Shown here: positions 26,240-35,490 of the stretch, piece after piece
Layout of the letters: every line of letters starts with the position of its first letter
Numbering within the stretch: the first letter of the stretch is position 1
Source of the DNA: CAWJMN01 sp963844055
Lineage (GTDB): Bacteria; Planctomycetota; Planctomycetia; Pirellulales; Pirellulaceae
Direction of reading: 5' to 3'
Assembly (NCBI GenBank): GCA_963844055.1
Contig: CAWJMN010000001.1
Coordinates: 62,001 to 126,000, forward strand
Length of the DNA: 64,000 nucleotides
Position numbers and translations under genes: made by a program
Notes under the pieces: model-generated
What the model was told of the DNA's origin: nothing
What the model saw: the letters and a program-made list of their open reading frames with translations, nothing else
The model's database searches: none

Positions 26240-27487
26240 CTAGTGCGATGGCAGGGGCTGAACCTTGCAGGGAGCCACGCAGTGAGCTGGCTCATAGGGA
26301 AACAGGCTAAGCCAGACGGTGAGTGCCAAAAGCGCACCCGGCAGCAAGATCTTTTCTAAGGGGAAGATCGGATGCAGTGCCATCTCAATACTGCCGAGGC
26401 TGAAGAGGCAGATCATCCACCACAAGATGGAGACTAAGATGTGCCCACGTGCGAGTCGTCGGCTCTCCCATACGGCAAAGGCGGCCGAGGGACCGATCAG
26501 GCCGTACGTTAGGCGTTCGGTTCCTGGGCCCAGCAGCAATTGCCAGCAACACCACAGCGAAAAGGTCGAGAGCAAAAACGCGCGGTCGCTATGCATCCGC
26601 AAGTTGGCAATGATTCCATAAACAAAGAGTGCTGCCAGCGTGCTGATTTGTAGCAGCTTGAAACCGTGAGCGGTGATCGGGAGCGACAGTTCTTCGCAGA
26701 TGGTCCAAGCATCGCGATAGCCGTGCCAGCGGGCTTGAAGTGGACCTGTCAGCACAACGTACCAGTCGTAGTATTGCTGGTTTACGTAGCTGAATCGCTG
26801 CGCCAGATAGGGGACTAGTGCGAGCGCAATCATCATGACAATTCCACGTCCCAGCAATTGGCGTGGCCAGCGTAACACGATGAGCAGCACAAATACGGCA
26901 GGCCAGATCTTGAGGAAGATCGGAATCGCGAGCAGCAATGCCGATGTCCAAAACTTTCGGCGCTGCGCCATCATCATGCCACCTAGAATGGAAGCCAGGA
27001 TGAAGGCATTACTTTGAAATGACCATAAGCCGCCAATGGCAGGGACCAGCGACAATAAAAGGATTTGCCCTTCACGCGTGGGAGTTAAAGGCGAATCAAA
27101 TCCCCAGTTCGCAAACGAGCGGATAGCCGCGAGCAAAGCAGTGAAGCTGAGGATGCTCCAAACGATGCCGCCAACGGGATTGGAAAGTGGTGCAAGTGGA
27201 AGTGCCGCGACCGCAAAGGTCGGGCTGTAGCGATAGATGTCGTAGCCGGGATAAGTCCCATAGAGGTTTTCGGAGTTCCACCAACGCCGCGCAGCAGCAG
27301 GGAAGTTCGAGTAGACCGATTTGCTGTCTCGGGCCGAGCCTCCTTTTATTGCAGACTTAGCGCAGGTTCCAATCAGCAGGACCCACCAACAAAGTATCGC
27401 GACTTGCAGCCAGCGCCGGCCGGAGAGGGGGCCGGTTAATTCGTCGGTACTGGGAATCTTCCAGAGTTGGTAAAGGCTGGAGAGCAT
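26240..27487 (-). CDS. GT87-type polytopic membrane glycosyltransferase
   Basis: The 415-residue protein has about ten hydrophobic membrane segments and the layout of the GT87/DUF2029 family, which use polyprenyl-phosphate sugars as donors on the outer face of the membrane. Family-like features are the first extracytoplasmic loop ENLYGTYPGYDIYRYSPTF with tyrosines and an aspartate, AIPIFLKIWPAVFVLLIVLR, and GPGTERLTYGLIGPSAAF near the C-terminus. The acceptor is unknown. It converges with lspA (35 bp between stops) and lies downstream of the ydjC-like gene on the same strand, so the two may form one envelope or polysaccharide unit. Confidence 0.7.
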   Translation of the reverse strand: MLSSLYQLWKIPSTDELTGPLSGRRWLQVAILCWWVLLIGTCAKSAIKGGSARDSKSVYSNFPAAARRWWNSENLYGTYPGYDIYRYSPTFAVAALPLAPLSNPVGGIVWSILSFTALLAAIRSFANWGFDSPLTPTREGQILLLSLVPAIGGLWSFQSNAFILASILGGMMMAQRRKFWTSALLLAIPIFLKIWPAVFVLLIVLRWPRQLLGRGIVMMIALALVPYLAQRFSYVNQQYYDWYVVLTGPLQARWHGYRDAWTICEELSLPITAHGFKLLQISTLAALFVYGIIANLRMHSDRAFLLSTFSLWCCWQLLLGPGTERLTYGLIGPSAAFAVWESRRLARGHILVSILWWMICLFSLGSIEMALHPIFPLEKILLPGALLALTVWLSLFPYEPAHCVAPCKVQPLPSH

Positions 27488-27538
27488 CGGATTACCACTG
27501 AAGGAGGCAGTTGACGGGGAGGGTTTACGTAGGCAAGG

Positions 27539-28512
27539 CTAGTGCGTTTTCCAAGCGAGTTTTGCAAAGGCGGCATTACGATCATTGGCGGCAGAATCCG
27601 GTTGTGGCTTAGTCGCACGAGCAGACTTCGCCATTGCCGCCGCCAGTTCTGGACTGGTTAGGCTTGCAAGTTCTGCCATGCGTTCGGGGCGGCACAAAAG
27701 TGAACATCGGCCGGCGAAATGTCTCCCCGCTGATGGTTGGGCAAACGTTCCGACGGGGTGTGGGCTAAACCGGGGTGAACGATAACTTCCGTCGTGGTAT
27801 CTGCGGGAAGTTGCGCCAAGCTCTTGAGCAGCACCGGAAGTGTCATGTGTCCGCTGTGCCAAATGCCAATGCACTGCTGAGCGCGGCGCGGAATTGGGTC
27901 TTGGAATGCAGGAAGTGATGCCAGGTGATTGAGGATGCTGATTCGCAGTCGGCCCAGAGCGCTACGAACCGGGCGAAGTGCATGTTGCACGAGGCTGTTG
28001 ATCGGGGGAATCTCCTGCGAGATTCGCAATGGGACATTATGCCGGCGAGCAAATTGGCAGACCACTTCGGCAACGCCAGGGATCATGTGCGTATGCTGAT
28101 GGGAGTCGAGGTGGGTGGGCTGAATGCCCATTTGCAAAGCACGGTCCCACTGGGCGGTAAGTTCCTCACTAATTTGGTGCTGCGTGGCACGTCGGTGCTG
28201 GCCACGAACCTGGCCCCAGAGGCCGAAGAAGGAAAACTTAAACTTTCCGTCGGCATTGACGAGGAATGGAAGCTTGCTGGCGGGAAGGATCGACTTGCCA
28301 CTGGTAAGGCAGAAGTGAAGGCCGATTTGAAGTGGGTTTGCATGGCGTGAGTGGCCATGTTGCTTCCACAAGGCGACGGCGTCTTGTGATGCGGGCATGC
28401 TCGTCAGCAGGCTCGTGCTATTGAGCACGCCATGCTGATAGGCTTGCACAATCGCCTTGTTGGCTGATTGGCATAAGCCAAAGTCATCCGCATTGAAGAT
28501 CACACGTGACAT
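27539..28512 (-). pseudogene. YdjC/ChbG-family carbohydrate deacetylase, reading frame changes near the end
   Basis: ChbG/YdjC proteins are metal-dependent deacetylases of N-acetylated oligosaccharides. The start MSRVIFNADDFGLCQSAN has the metal-binding Asp-Asp, IGLHFCLTSGKSILP provides the His ligand and PTHLDSHQHTHMIPG the HxxH-type site; EVIVHPGLAH is the C-terminal motif. The main frame leaves the family sequence after PADVHF and ends at 27658. In the next frame LCRPERMAELASLTSPE continues to 27539, as expected for these proteins. One base missing from the run at 27696-27699 (AAAA on plus, TTTT on coding strand) explains it; the corrected length is 324 residues. The active site is unaffected. 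The ATG at 28512 has no clear ribosome-binding site. Confidence 0.8.
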
Positions 28513-28591
28513 ACAAAACAAGGGGGAAAGGAATCGCTCGTGACGCTGTTGTGCCACGGTGCGGGGAGAGGAGGTCCGACTGATGGCAAGT

Positions 28592-28903
28592 TTACAGTGA
28601 AACGTGGATCGTTGACGCTTGTTTACGGATGCTGTACTGGAAGTAATAGTAGGGGAACTTGGGGTTTTGTTTGACGGCCCACTGCATCGTGCTGAGCGTG
28701 AGGTCCATCGGCAGCTCTCCGGCGTTAACCTTGTCGGCAACCATGCCAACAAAGGCGAACTCTTCGGGGCGACGACAAAGCAGTCCGGATTGAAGCCGCT
28801 GTTTTAGCGTGACCGGTTGTTGTCCCAGCAGACGTCCCACGGGCCAACAGGCAGCGATGACTGCCCATTGAAAAATGTTTTTAAACCACCAGCGACGATC
28901 CAT
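28592..28903 (-). CDS. Small protein of unknown function
   Basis: The 103-residue product starts MDRRWWFKNIFQWAVIAACWP, which could be a membrane anchor or signal, and continues with a basic helical part and a C-terminal segment QWAVKQNPKFPYYYFQYSIRK rich in tyrosine. The ATG at 28903 follows AAAGGAACGAAGCC. It lies 79 bp upstream of the deacetylase gene on the same strand, so the two may be co-transcribed. I do not recognise the family. Confidence 0.55.
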   Translation of the reverse strand: MDRRWWFKNIFQWAVIAACWPVGRLLGQQPVTLKQRLQSGLLCRRPEEFAFVGMVADKVNAGELPMDLTLSTMQWAVKQNPKFPYYYFQYSIRKQASTIHVSL

Positions 28904-29106
28904 GGCTTCGTTCCTTTGAGCGTTCCCTGCTTTTGTGCACTTCCTGTGTAGGTGGCTTATACAAGAGAAGTCGAATGGTAGGCAAGGGAAGTTACGCAGC
29001 TGCTCACACGTGTTCGCCAGCGATGATTTGCGAGGGAAAGGTGGCCGAAGTACCCCTGGCAAAAATGCTCTAGGGGCTTTGCAGAATTGGCGGTAATCTA
29101 TGCGGC

Positions 29107-30153
29107 ATGGCGCGAGAAACCTCCATCATGAAACGGCTGTATTCTTTCATCGGTTCCGCAGTTGCGGTGCTGGCGGGCTTTGCATGGCTGAATGGAACGA
29201 CGCTGCAGCAATGGTTACAAAACAGCAACCTACCGCAGTATGTGCCTCAGATTTTGAACGCCATATCGCAAGAGGTATCGCACCAAGCACCTCCTGCACA
29301 GACGGGCGATACGATCCGTGTTGCCAGTTTCAATATTCAGGTGTTCGGTGAAAAGAAACTAGCCAACCGCAATGTGGCGGACAAGCTGGTTCTGATTTGC
29401 CGGCACTTTGACGTGATCGCCATCCAAGAGGTTCGATCCGACAACCAGAACATCTTGCCGCAGTTTGTGGAGATGCTCAACGCGGATGGCTCGCACTATG
29501 ACTATGCGATTGGGCCGCGGCTAGGACGCACTGACAGCAAAGAGCAATACGCCTTTGTGTTTGATACGGCCAGTATCGAGTTCGACCGCAATCAGCTTTA
29601 CACGATCGATGATCCAGATGATCTGCTGCACCGGGAGCCGCTAGTGGGTTGGTTCCGTGCTCGTGGACCTCATCCCAATGAGGCCTTTACGTTCTCACTA
29701 GTGACCGTACACACGACGCCCGATCCGCCACGCGTATTGCTGGGCGAGCTCAATGTGCTGGACGATGTCTTCATGGCCGTTCGGAACGATGGCCGCCAAG
29801 AAGACGATGTAATCATGCTGGGAGACTTTAATGCCAACCACTTGCAACTGGGTGAGCTGGGGCAGATTCCCGGCATTGCCTGCGTGATTGGCGATATGCG
29901 AGACAGCACGGGCCGTACGGTTCCGATCCCGACGAATACCTTGGGGACGAAGCAGTATGACAACATCTTGTTTGAAGTGAGCGCCACCACCGAGTTTGCC
30001 GGACGGGCAGGCGTATTTGATTTCGTCCGTGAGTACAACCTCACGCCTGAAGATGGGAAGTGGATTTCTGACCACTTCCCCGTGTGGGCGGAGTTCAGCG
30101 TGTTTGAAGGGGGCCGGGGCGTTGTTGCCGGCGTTGGACCCCAGAACCGCTAG
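29107..30153 (+). CDS. Exported endonuclease/exonuclease/phosphatase-family protein
   Basis: The 348-residue protein has an N-terminal signal or anchor (SFIGSAVAVLAGFAWLNG) and a DNase I-like EEP domain. Motifs in order are RVASFNIQVFGE, FDVIAIQEVR with the metal-binding Glu, SLVTVHTTP, VIMLGDFNANHLQL with the Asp/Asn pair, and ISDHFPVWAEF with the catalytic Asp-His. It is probably an extracytoplasmic nuclease or phosphodiesterase; the substrate is not predictable. An internal ATG at 29128 is an alternative start that would still keep the signal. It overlaps the end of the next gene by 4 bp tail to tail. Confidence 0.8.
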   Translation: MARETSIMKRLYSFIGSAVAVLAGFAWLNGTTLQQWLQNSNLPQYVPQILNAISQEVSHQAPPAQTGDTIRVASFNIQVFGEKKLANRNVADKLVLICRHFDVIAIQEVRSDNQNILPQFVEMLNADGSHYDYAIGPRLGRTDSKEQYAFVFDTASIEFDRNQLYTIDDPDDLLHREPLVGWFRARGPHPNEAFTFSLVTVHTTPDPPRVLLGELNVLDDVFMAVRNDGRQEDDVIMLGDFNANHLQLGELGQIPGIACVIGDMRDSTGRTVPIPTNTLGTKQYDNILFEVSATTEFAGRAGVFDFVREYNLTPEDGKWISDHFPVWAEFSVFEGGRGVVAGVGPQNR

Positions 30154-30971
30154 TTGCGTGAAGTGGGTGCCGTCCGGGCGTGCAATGTACCGGAAGGCGT
30201 TTGCGACTCTCGGTTGGCCCACCATTCTTTCAAAACAATCTGCGGGAACTGCCAAGCGTCGCGTGCGTAACGAGCGGCCAAGCGTTTAGGTTCTGTTGCC
30301 ACACGGTGCAGCCATTCAAGGCCGACGGTGCGCATCCAGACGGGGGCTCGCGCCTTTTCCCCGGCGAGGAAGTCGATGGTCGCTCCAACACAGAGAGCCA
30401 CGGATGCCTTGATCTTGGTTTGGTTCGCATGCACCCAAAGTTCTTGTTTCGGTGCGCCCAGTCCCACGATCAGGATGTCAGGATTTGCGGACTCAATCTG
30501 TGCGAGGATCTTGTCGTTTTCGACCGGATCTTTTTCAAAACCGAGCGGCGGGCTGTAAGTGCCAACCACTTGGACCGATGGCCAACGCTTGTGAATTTGT
30601 TCTGCGGCGCGATCAGCGACACCGGGCAAAGCGCCCAGCAAATAGACCTTAAGCGGCTCGTAGCTGGGGACTTCGTCAAACAAGGCGGGAACGAGGTCGG
30701 AACCTGGTACACGGCCGGGAAGTGGTTTGCCCAGCATGCGCGAGGCCCACACGACCGGAGCGCCATCGGCCAAGATCAGCGCGGCATCGGCATACGCTGC
30801 TTGCAGGTCGGCATGGTCTTGCAGTAGGACGACGTGATCGACGTTGGGAGTCACCACAAACCGGCAGCGACTGCCAGGTTTACGTGTCCAAGCCAAAAGT
30901 TGTGAGACGGCTTGCTCCATCTTCAATGGATCCATCCGGACTCCCATTAGTTCGACTCGTGGCAATTGCAT
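30150..30971 (-). CDS. WecG/TagA/CpsF-family glycosyltransferase
   Basis: The 273-residue GT26 protein has VVTPNVDHVVLLQDHADLQAAYADA, ILADGAPVVWASRMLGKPLPGRVPGSDL, YLLGALPGVADRAAE and GLGAPKQELWVHANQ, all in family order. The ADG motif holds the catalytic Asp. Members transfer N-acetylmannosamine-type sugars to undecaprenyl-linked intermediates in polysaccharide synthesis; they are membrane-associated but lack a membrane helix. The ATG at 30971 is preceded by GAGAGAGGAGTCACCTG. No polysaccharide operon surrounds it. Confidence 0.88.
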   Translation of the reverse strand: MQLPRVELMGVRMDPLKMEQAVSQLLAWTRKPGSRCRFVVTPNVDHVVLLQDHADLQAAYADAALILADGAPVVWASRMLGKPLPGRVPGSDLVPALFDEVPSYEPLKVYLLGALPGVADRAAEQIHKRWPSVQVVGTYSPPLGFEKDPVENDKILAQIESANPDILIVGLGAPKQELWVHANQTKIKASVALCVGATIDFLAGEKARAPVWMRTVGLEWLHRVATEPKRLAARYARDAWQFPQIVLKEWWANRESQTPSGTLHARTAPTSRN

Positions 30972-31566
30972 CAGGTGACTCCTCTCTCCAGGCGGACATG
31001 TTTGGCCCAATAAACCACAGTCTCTGCGGGGACCCAGTCCTGGATTTCCCCAAGTGGCCAACTAAGGGGGCAAAGAATTGCGGTAAGGAAATTTACGTCA
31101 CAAATGCGGGGGAGGCGTCGGTCGCGGCCCAGGAGATGGTAGAAATAGAGGGCGGTTTTCGACGGTTTTAAGGCGATCTGTTTGCTACGTAAGTGATTGC
31201 AGGGCAATGGTTTGCAGGGAAAAGTCGTGAGTCGGCTGAAAGGGTCGTACTGACTGTGCTGGCGAGCCCAGCATTGGTCACGGCCAAGAAAGCCGGTTTT
31301 GGCAAGATGTTCGGCAGGTAGCGAACGGTGGGTGGTTACCACAATTTTTGGCCGGATCCCCCTGAATCCTAGGGGCGTGAACTTAAGGAAACTGCGTGGC
31401 CTTGGTAGACTAAGTTTGTAGAAGATTCTTGGCGAAATCGTTACGCCAGGGAAGCATCCTCGTGGCCGAAAGGCGAAGTCGTCGCGTGGGATGTGGATTG
31501 GTCGATTTTTGAACCTTGGCGGAATAGCGCTGCCGGGTAAATCTGTTTTGGATTCGATTGGCACCC
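30972..31566. other. 595-bp divergent intergenic region
   Basis: The gap lies between the WecG-type gene and plsC and must hold both promoters. A 197-codon frame exists on the minus strand but has no recognisable similarity and overlaps the start of the WecG gene in another frame, so I do not annotate it. No RNA gene is evident. Confidence 0.4.
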
Positions 31567-32172
31567 ATGAGCATAGCGGTCTCGGTACTTGCGGTGGTTG
31601 CCAAGTTGCTGAGCGGGGCGACCGTCCGCTGGCATAACAGCCAGCCCGAGACGTGCCAGCGTGTCTACTTTGCGAATCACACCAGCCATTTGGACGCGCT
31701 CGTGCTTTGGTCTTCGCTGCCGCGCAGGGTGAGAGAGCTCACTCGTCCGGTGGCAGCGAAGGATTACTGGGGCAAGGGGCCGATCCGGCGATACATCGCG
31801 CAGAACTTCAATGCGCTACTCATCGATCGTGAGCAGATCAAGGTAAGCCAAAGCCCAATTGATGTGATGATCCGGGAGATTGGCAACAAGTACTCGCTGA
31901 TCGTGTTTCCCGAGGGGGGACGTCACACGGGGGAAGAGATTCAGGAATTTAAGAGTGGACTTTACTATCTGAGCAAGAAGCGTCCCGACCTGGAGCTGGT
32001 TCCTGTCTATATTGATAACCTCAATCGCGTGTTGCCACGGGGAGAGTTCTTGCCGGTTCCGCTGCTGAGCTGTATCACCATTGGGCCGCCCATGTGGTTA
32101 GAGCCGAGCGAAGGAAAAGTGGCCTTTTTGAAACGCGCGCGTGAGGCGGTTCGAAGTCTCAAGGAAGTGTAG
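31567..32172 (+). CDS. plsC: 1-acylglycerol-3-phosphate acyltransferase-type protein
   Basis: The 201-residue protein has the PlsC catalytic motif NHTSHLD (H-x4-D) after VYFANHT, and the second conserved motif IVFPEGGRHTGEEI (FPEGxR), where the substrate glycerol-phosphate binds. It would add the second acyl chain to lysophosphatidic acid at the inner membrane. The next gene, cdsA, starts 6 bp after the stop and uses the phosphatidic acid product, so the pair is a phospholipid-synthesis operon. The ATG at 31567 is used; a TTG three codons upstream is possible. Some PlsC homologues acylate other acceptors. Confidence 0.85.
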   Translation: MSIAVSVLAVVAKLLSGATVRWHNSQPETCQRVYFANHTSHLDALVLWSSLPRRVRELTRPVAAKDYWGKGPIRRYIAQNFNALLIDREQIKVSQSPIDVMIREIGNKYSLIVFPEGGRHTGEEIQEFKSGLYYLSKKRPDLELVPVYIDNLNRVLPRGEFLPVPLLSCITIGPPMWLEPSEGKVAFLKRAREAVRSLKEV

Positions 32173-32178
32173 AGCCTG

Positions 32179-33360
32179 ATGTTCGCCGAGTTATTACACG
32201 GAATGCTGCTGGTTGGTCAAATGCAGCCGAAAGGTCGCTGGCTCGACCTGCGCACGAACATTTTGCTGGGTAGCGTTCTGGGCTTGTTGATTGCTGCCTA
32301 CTTTGTGGGACGGGCCCTGCGACGTGTTCCCGAAAGTACTGCCAATCCGGCGATTGTGCGTACCTTCAACCTGCGCGTGCGGGCTTGGTGGATGATGTCC
32401 GCGATCCTGATTGCGGGCTTTTTGCTGGGTTATACCGCGACGATCATCTTGTTTGGCCTGATTTCGTTTTGGGCCTTGCGCGAGTTCATCACGATGACGC
32501 CGACGCGCCGAGGTGACCATCGTACGCTGTTTTGGACATTCTTTTTGTTCACGCCGCTGCAGTTTGTCCTGATCGGATTGGGAGGACACTGGTTTGGCTT
32601 GTACTCGACGATGATCCCCGTTTATGCGTCGCTGTTTGTGCCGGCACGGATTGCTATCTCGGGCGATCCGAAACGGTTCTTGGAGCGTGTGGCAAAGATT
32701 CAGGCCGGCCTGCTGATTTGCGTGTACGCACTAAGCCATGCCCCGGCGCTGCTGCACTTGAATCTGAAGACGTCAGAAGTAGCAGCCGCCATGAAACGTG
32801 CGGCCAGGGAAGGAAAAGAAGCCGTCCCCAAGGCAAAAGAAGAACAAAAGGCGACCGAAGCCGATCCAATGGGAAACTTGACCAATGGAGAGCTTCAAGG
32901 AGTTCCTGGCGCAGCCGTTCAAGCAGCCACATCAACGCGTGAAGCCAACGCGGTTAGTCCGGCCGCACTGCTGTTTTACTTTGTGCTGCTTGTGCAGCTG
33001 AATGACATTTTTCAGTATGGTTGGGGGCAGTTGCTGGGGCGGCATGTGATCGCTCCGGCCATCAACAGCAGTCGAACCTGGGAAGGTGTGATTGGCGGCT
33101 CCCTCAGCACGATGTTAGTAGGGGCGCTGTTGACCTGGGCGACTCCCTTTCAGATTTGGGAGGCAGCCTGCATGTCGCTGGTGGTGGCGATCGCCGGTTT
33201 TGCTGGGGGGATGACGATGTCTGCTATCAAGCGAGACCGTGGCGTGAAGGATTACGGGACGCTGGTCTCGGGGCATGCGGGGGTGCTGGATCGGATCGAT
33301 TCGATTTGCTTTGCCGCACCGGTATTTTTTCACCTGACCAGGTATTTCTTTTCGGTGTAG
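32179..33360 (+). CDS. cdsA: Phosphatidate cytidylyltransferase (CDP-diglyceride synthase)
   Basis: CdsA makes CDP-diacylglycerol from CTP and phosphatidic acid. The C-terminal signature is clear: SAIKRDRGVKDYGTLVSGHAGVLDRIDS (S-x2-KR...KD-x-G...GH-x-G-x2-DR-x-DS). At least seven membrane helices are predicted. The protein, 393 residues, is longer than the usual 260-290 because of an N-terminal addition and a charged, non-conserved insert at about residues 200-250 (KRAAREGKEAVPKAKEEQKA). It directly follows plsC. Confidence 0.9.
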   Translation: MFAELLHGMLLVGQMQPKGRWLDLRTNILLGSVLGLLIAAYFVGRALRRVPESTANPAIVRTFNLRVRAWWMMSAILIAGFLLGYTATIILFGLISFWALREFITMTPTRRGDHRTLFWTFFLFTPLQFVLIGLGGHWFGLYSTMIPVYASLFVPARIAISGDPKRFLERVAKIQAGLLICVYALSHAPALLHLNLKTSEVAAAMKRAAREGKEAVPKAKEEQKATEADPMGNLTNGELQGVPGAAVQAATSTREANAVSPAALLFYFVLLVQLNDIFQYGWGQLLGRHVIAPAINSSRTWEGVIGGSLSTMLVGALLTWATPFQIWEAACMSLVVAIAGFAGGMTMSAIKRDRGVKDYGTLVSGHAGVLDRIDSICFAAPVFFHLTRYFFSV

Positions 33361-33454
33361 CGACGCCTGTTATGCGTGCTGAGCACCAAATTCTGTGGCG
33401 GTTTTACGGCCGCTTGATCTTGCCCCCTGGGGGGAATCTTAGGTATTAACCCCG

Positions 33455-34786
33455 ATGCCGTCTGGCTGCGCGCTTGGGTGCGCATGCGCGGACGATGAAA
33501 CCTGTTTTGATGTGAGCTCTGCCGTGCACTTCTTCCTTCTCAAACTGCTATTTGACCGATCCCCTTGGGTTCGGCCGATCGTGGCTTGCCTGGGACTGGG
33601 GTTGCTGTGGGGTGTCTTTGCGGGATGCCATCGCCAAGCGATTCGCTTGCCCGCGAAGCTTTCGTACCGTGGGCCAGTGGGTGAATTTGCGGATGAGGGG
33701 ATGCCCGTTCGTGAGCGAGTTCTGCCGCTGCGAGAAGAGGGGCTGCTGGGAAGTCGCCCCGAGGGAGAGCCACGCCTAGCACAAAGGCTCGCGGAGAAGG
33801 TGAAGCAGGTTGGCAATCGTGATCCAAATTATCACGACATGGATGGGGGTGGAGTTCTGCGTTCGCGAGATTCGGAGGAACCCGGACTGCTGGAGCGAGC
33901 CGCCAAGGGGACGCCACTGTTTGTGCGGGAGGTCTCTAGCAAGGGAGAGACTAGCCGGCTTGTGCGCCGTGCATCGGACACAGGAAGTAAGGGAGAAATA
34001 CCGGCACCTAAGCCGAACCTACTGGGCAAGGTTCCCTCGAATGATAAAGACTGGGTCCCCGAGCTGAAGGTGTTGCCTCGTGCAGAGTTTGGGGCCGACA
34101 GTGTGACGGTGCGGAACGTTCGCAATTGCGAGTTTCTGACGTATCGAGACTGTTTGGTGAACTATTACGACGAGACGTATTACCTGAAGGATTTGAAGTC
34201 GGTTGATTTTATTGTGGTCCCGTTCCAAGGCAATCATGCAATTGCGCATACGATGGTGAGCTTTGGCTTTGAAGGGGGGCAGCATGTGGGAATAAGCGCA
34301 GAAGTGCGATTGTCTCAAGGGCAGGCCTACGATGCCACGATGGGATTGTTTGGTCAATTTGAACTGACGTATGTGGTGGCGGATGAGCGAGATTTGATCC
34401 GGTCACGAACCGAGCATCGGAATGTGGATGTCTACATGTATCGCTCGACTGCTACGCCCGAACAAGCTCGCAAACTGTTTATAGATATGCTGCGGCGCGT
34501 GAATCAGTTGCACGATACGCCCGAATTTTATGACACGCTGACCAATAATTGCACGACGAACATCGTACGGCATATCAATCATTTGGCACCGAACAAGGTT
34601 CCTTATGACTATCGTGTGCTGTTTCCTGGCTACGCAGATCGCTTGGCTTATGAGCTGGGGCTGATTGATAACAGCTTGCCTTTTGCGGAAGTCAAACGAC
34701 GAGCCCGGATCAACGAGGTGGCTTTGCAGTATAAGGACAGCCCCGATTTTTCGGCGAAGATTCGGGGCGAGACCGTTAAACGCTAG
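33455..34786 (+). CDS. DUF4105 (Lnb N-terminal domain-like) exported protein
   Basis: The 443-residue protein has an N-terminal hydrophobic segment ending LGLLWGVFAGC, possibly a lipoprotein signal with Cys around residue 58, then about 130 variable residues. From about residue 215 it has a DUF4105/Lnb-type domain: VDFIVVPFQGNHAIAHTMVSFGF, LTYVVADERDLI, and DTLTNNCTTNIVRHIN, where the Cys is the residue used by Lnb acyltransferases. Lnb of some Gram-positives moves an acyl chain to the lipoprotein N-terminus. Whether this planctomycete protein does so is inference; the domain also occurs in proteins of unknown role. The start is uncertain. Confidence 0.7.
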   Translation: MPSGCALGCACADDETCFDVSSAVHFFLLKLLFDRSPWVRPIVACLGLGLLWGVFAGCHRQAIRLPAKLSYRGPVGEFADEGMPVRERVLPLREEGLLGSRPEGEPRLAQRLAEKVKQVGNRDPNYHDMDGGGVLRSRDSEEPGLLERAAKGTPLFVREVSSKGETSRLVRRASDTGSKGEIPAPKPNLLGKVPSNDKDWVPELKVLPRAEFGADSVTVRNVRNCEFLTYRDCLVNYYDETYYLKDLKSVDFIVVPFQGNHAIAHTMVSFGFEGGQHVGISAEVRLSQGQAYDATMGLFGQFELTYVVADERDLIRSRTEHRNVDVYMYRSTATPEQARKLFIDMLRRVNQLHDTPEFYDTLTNNCTTNIVRHINHLAPNKVPYDYRVLFPGYADRLAYELGLIDNSLPFAEVKRRARINEVALQYKDSPDFSAKIRGETVKR

Positions 34787-34835
34787 GGATGCGGCTCGTA
34801 AGGGTTGCAAGAATGCAGGGAATGGATGTGAGGGG

Positions 34836-35237
34836 ATGCGAGAGATCGTCAATTTGAAGGATGCGGTTCCTTTCATCACGAAGGATGGTTCCGAGATTCG
34901 CGAGTTACTGGCGCACCGAAATTCTTCGATTCGCCAGCAGAGCTTGGCCGAAGCCAAGGTGCCAAGTGGTTGTACAACGATTCCCCATTTTCACCCGAAG
35001 TCCGAGGAGATCTATTTCATTCTCGAAGGGAAGGGGCGGATGTGGATGCGAGAGCCACAAGGGACTTGGGAGTCACGTGAGGTAATGCCGGGAGACGCCA
35101 TTGCGATTCCGCCAGGAACGCTTCATGCGATTGCCAACTTGGAAGCGGTCGCCCTGCGATTACTTTGCTGTTGTGCTCCGGGTTATGAGCATGCAGATAC
35201 GGTGCTAGTGGATGAAGTTTTGGTTGGAATGGATTGA
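34836..35237 (+). CDS. Cupin-fold protein
   Basis: The 133-residue single-domain cupin has the first motif IPHFHPKSEEIYFILEGKGRM (HxH...E) and the second PGDAIAIPPGTLHAIAN (G-D-x6-P-x-G-x2-H), so a metal site of His, His, Glu and His is intact. Substrate and reaction are unknown; small cupins include mannose-6-phosphate isomerase-like and sensor-type proteins. The ATG at 34836 lies just after GTGAGGGG. It follows the DUF4105 gene by 49 bp on the same strand and may share its transcript. Confidence 0.8.
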   Translation: MREIVNLKDAVPFITKDGSEIRELLAHRNSSIRQQSLAEAKVPSGCTTIPHFHPKSEEIYFILEGKGRMWMREPQGTWESREVMPGDAIAIPPGTLHAIANLEAVALRLLCCCAPGYEHADTVLVDEVLVGMD

Positions 35238-35490
35238 ATGAATTGCTGAGCACGCCGACATTCGCCCAAGCGTGAAAAAGTCATAAAGGCTAGTCGATAT
35301 CGGCCTCTTTGCTTGCTAGCGGGGGGCATGATCCGCACTAGTCGGGGTGAGAAACTGTGAGTGCTGTGTGCATTGGTTGGGTTGCAGGGAAGGTTCTCGA
35401 TTTGCCACTGCGATTGAGCCGATTTTAACGTGGGAGAGGGTATTCTCCTTTCTCCTTGACGGTCGCTTGTGCTCCAGAAGGTACTGCATC

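Noticed and set aside
30971..31564. 197-codon open frame on the minus strand
   Set aside because: Composition is not gene-like, no similarity is recognised, and it overlaps the promoter and start region of the WecG-type gene.
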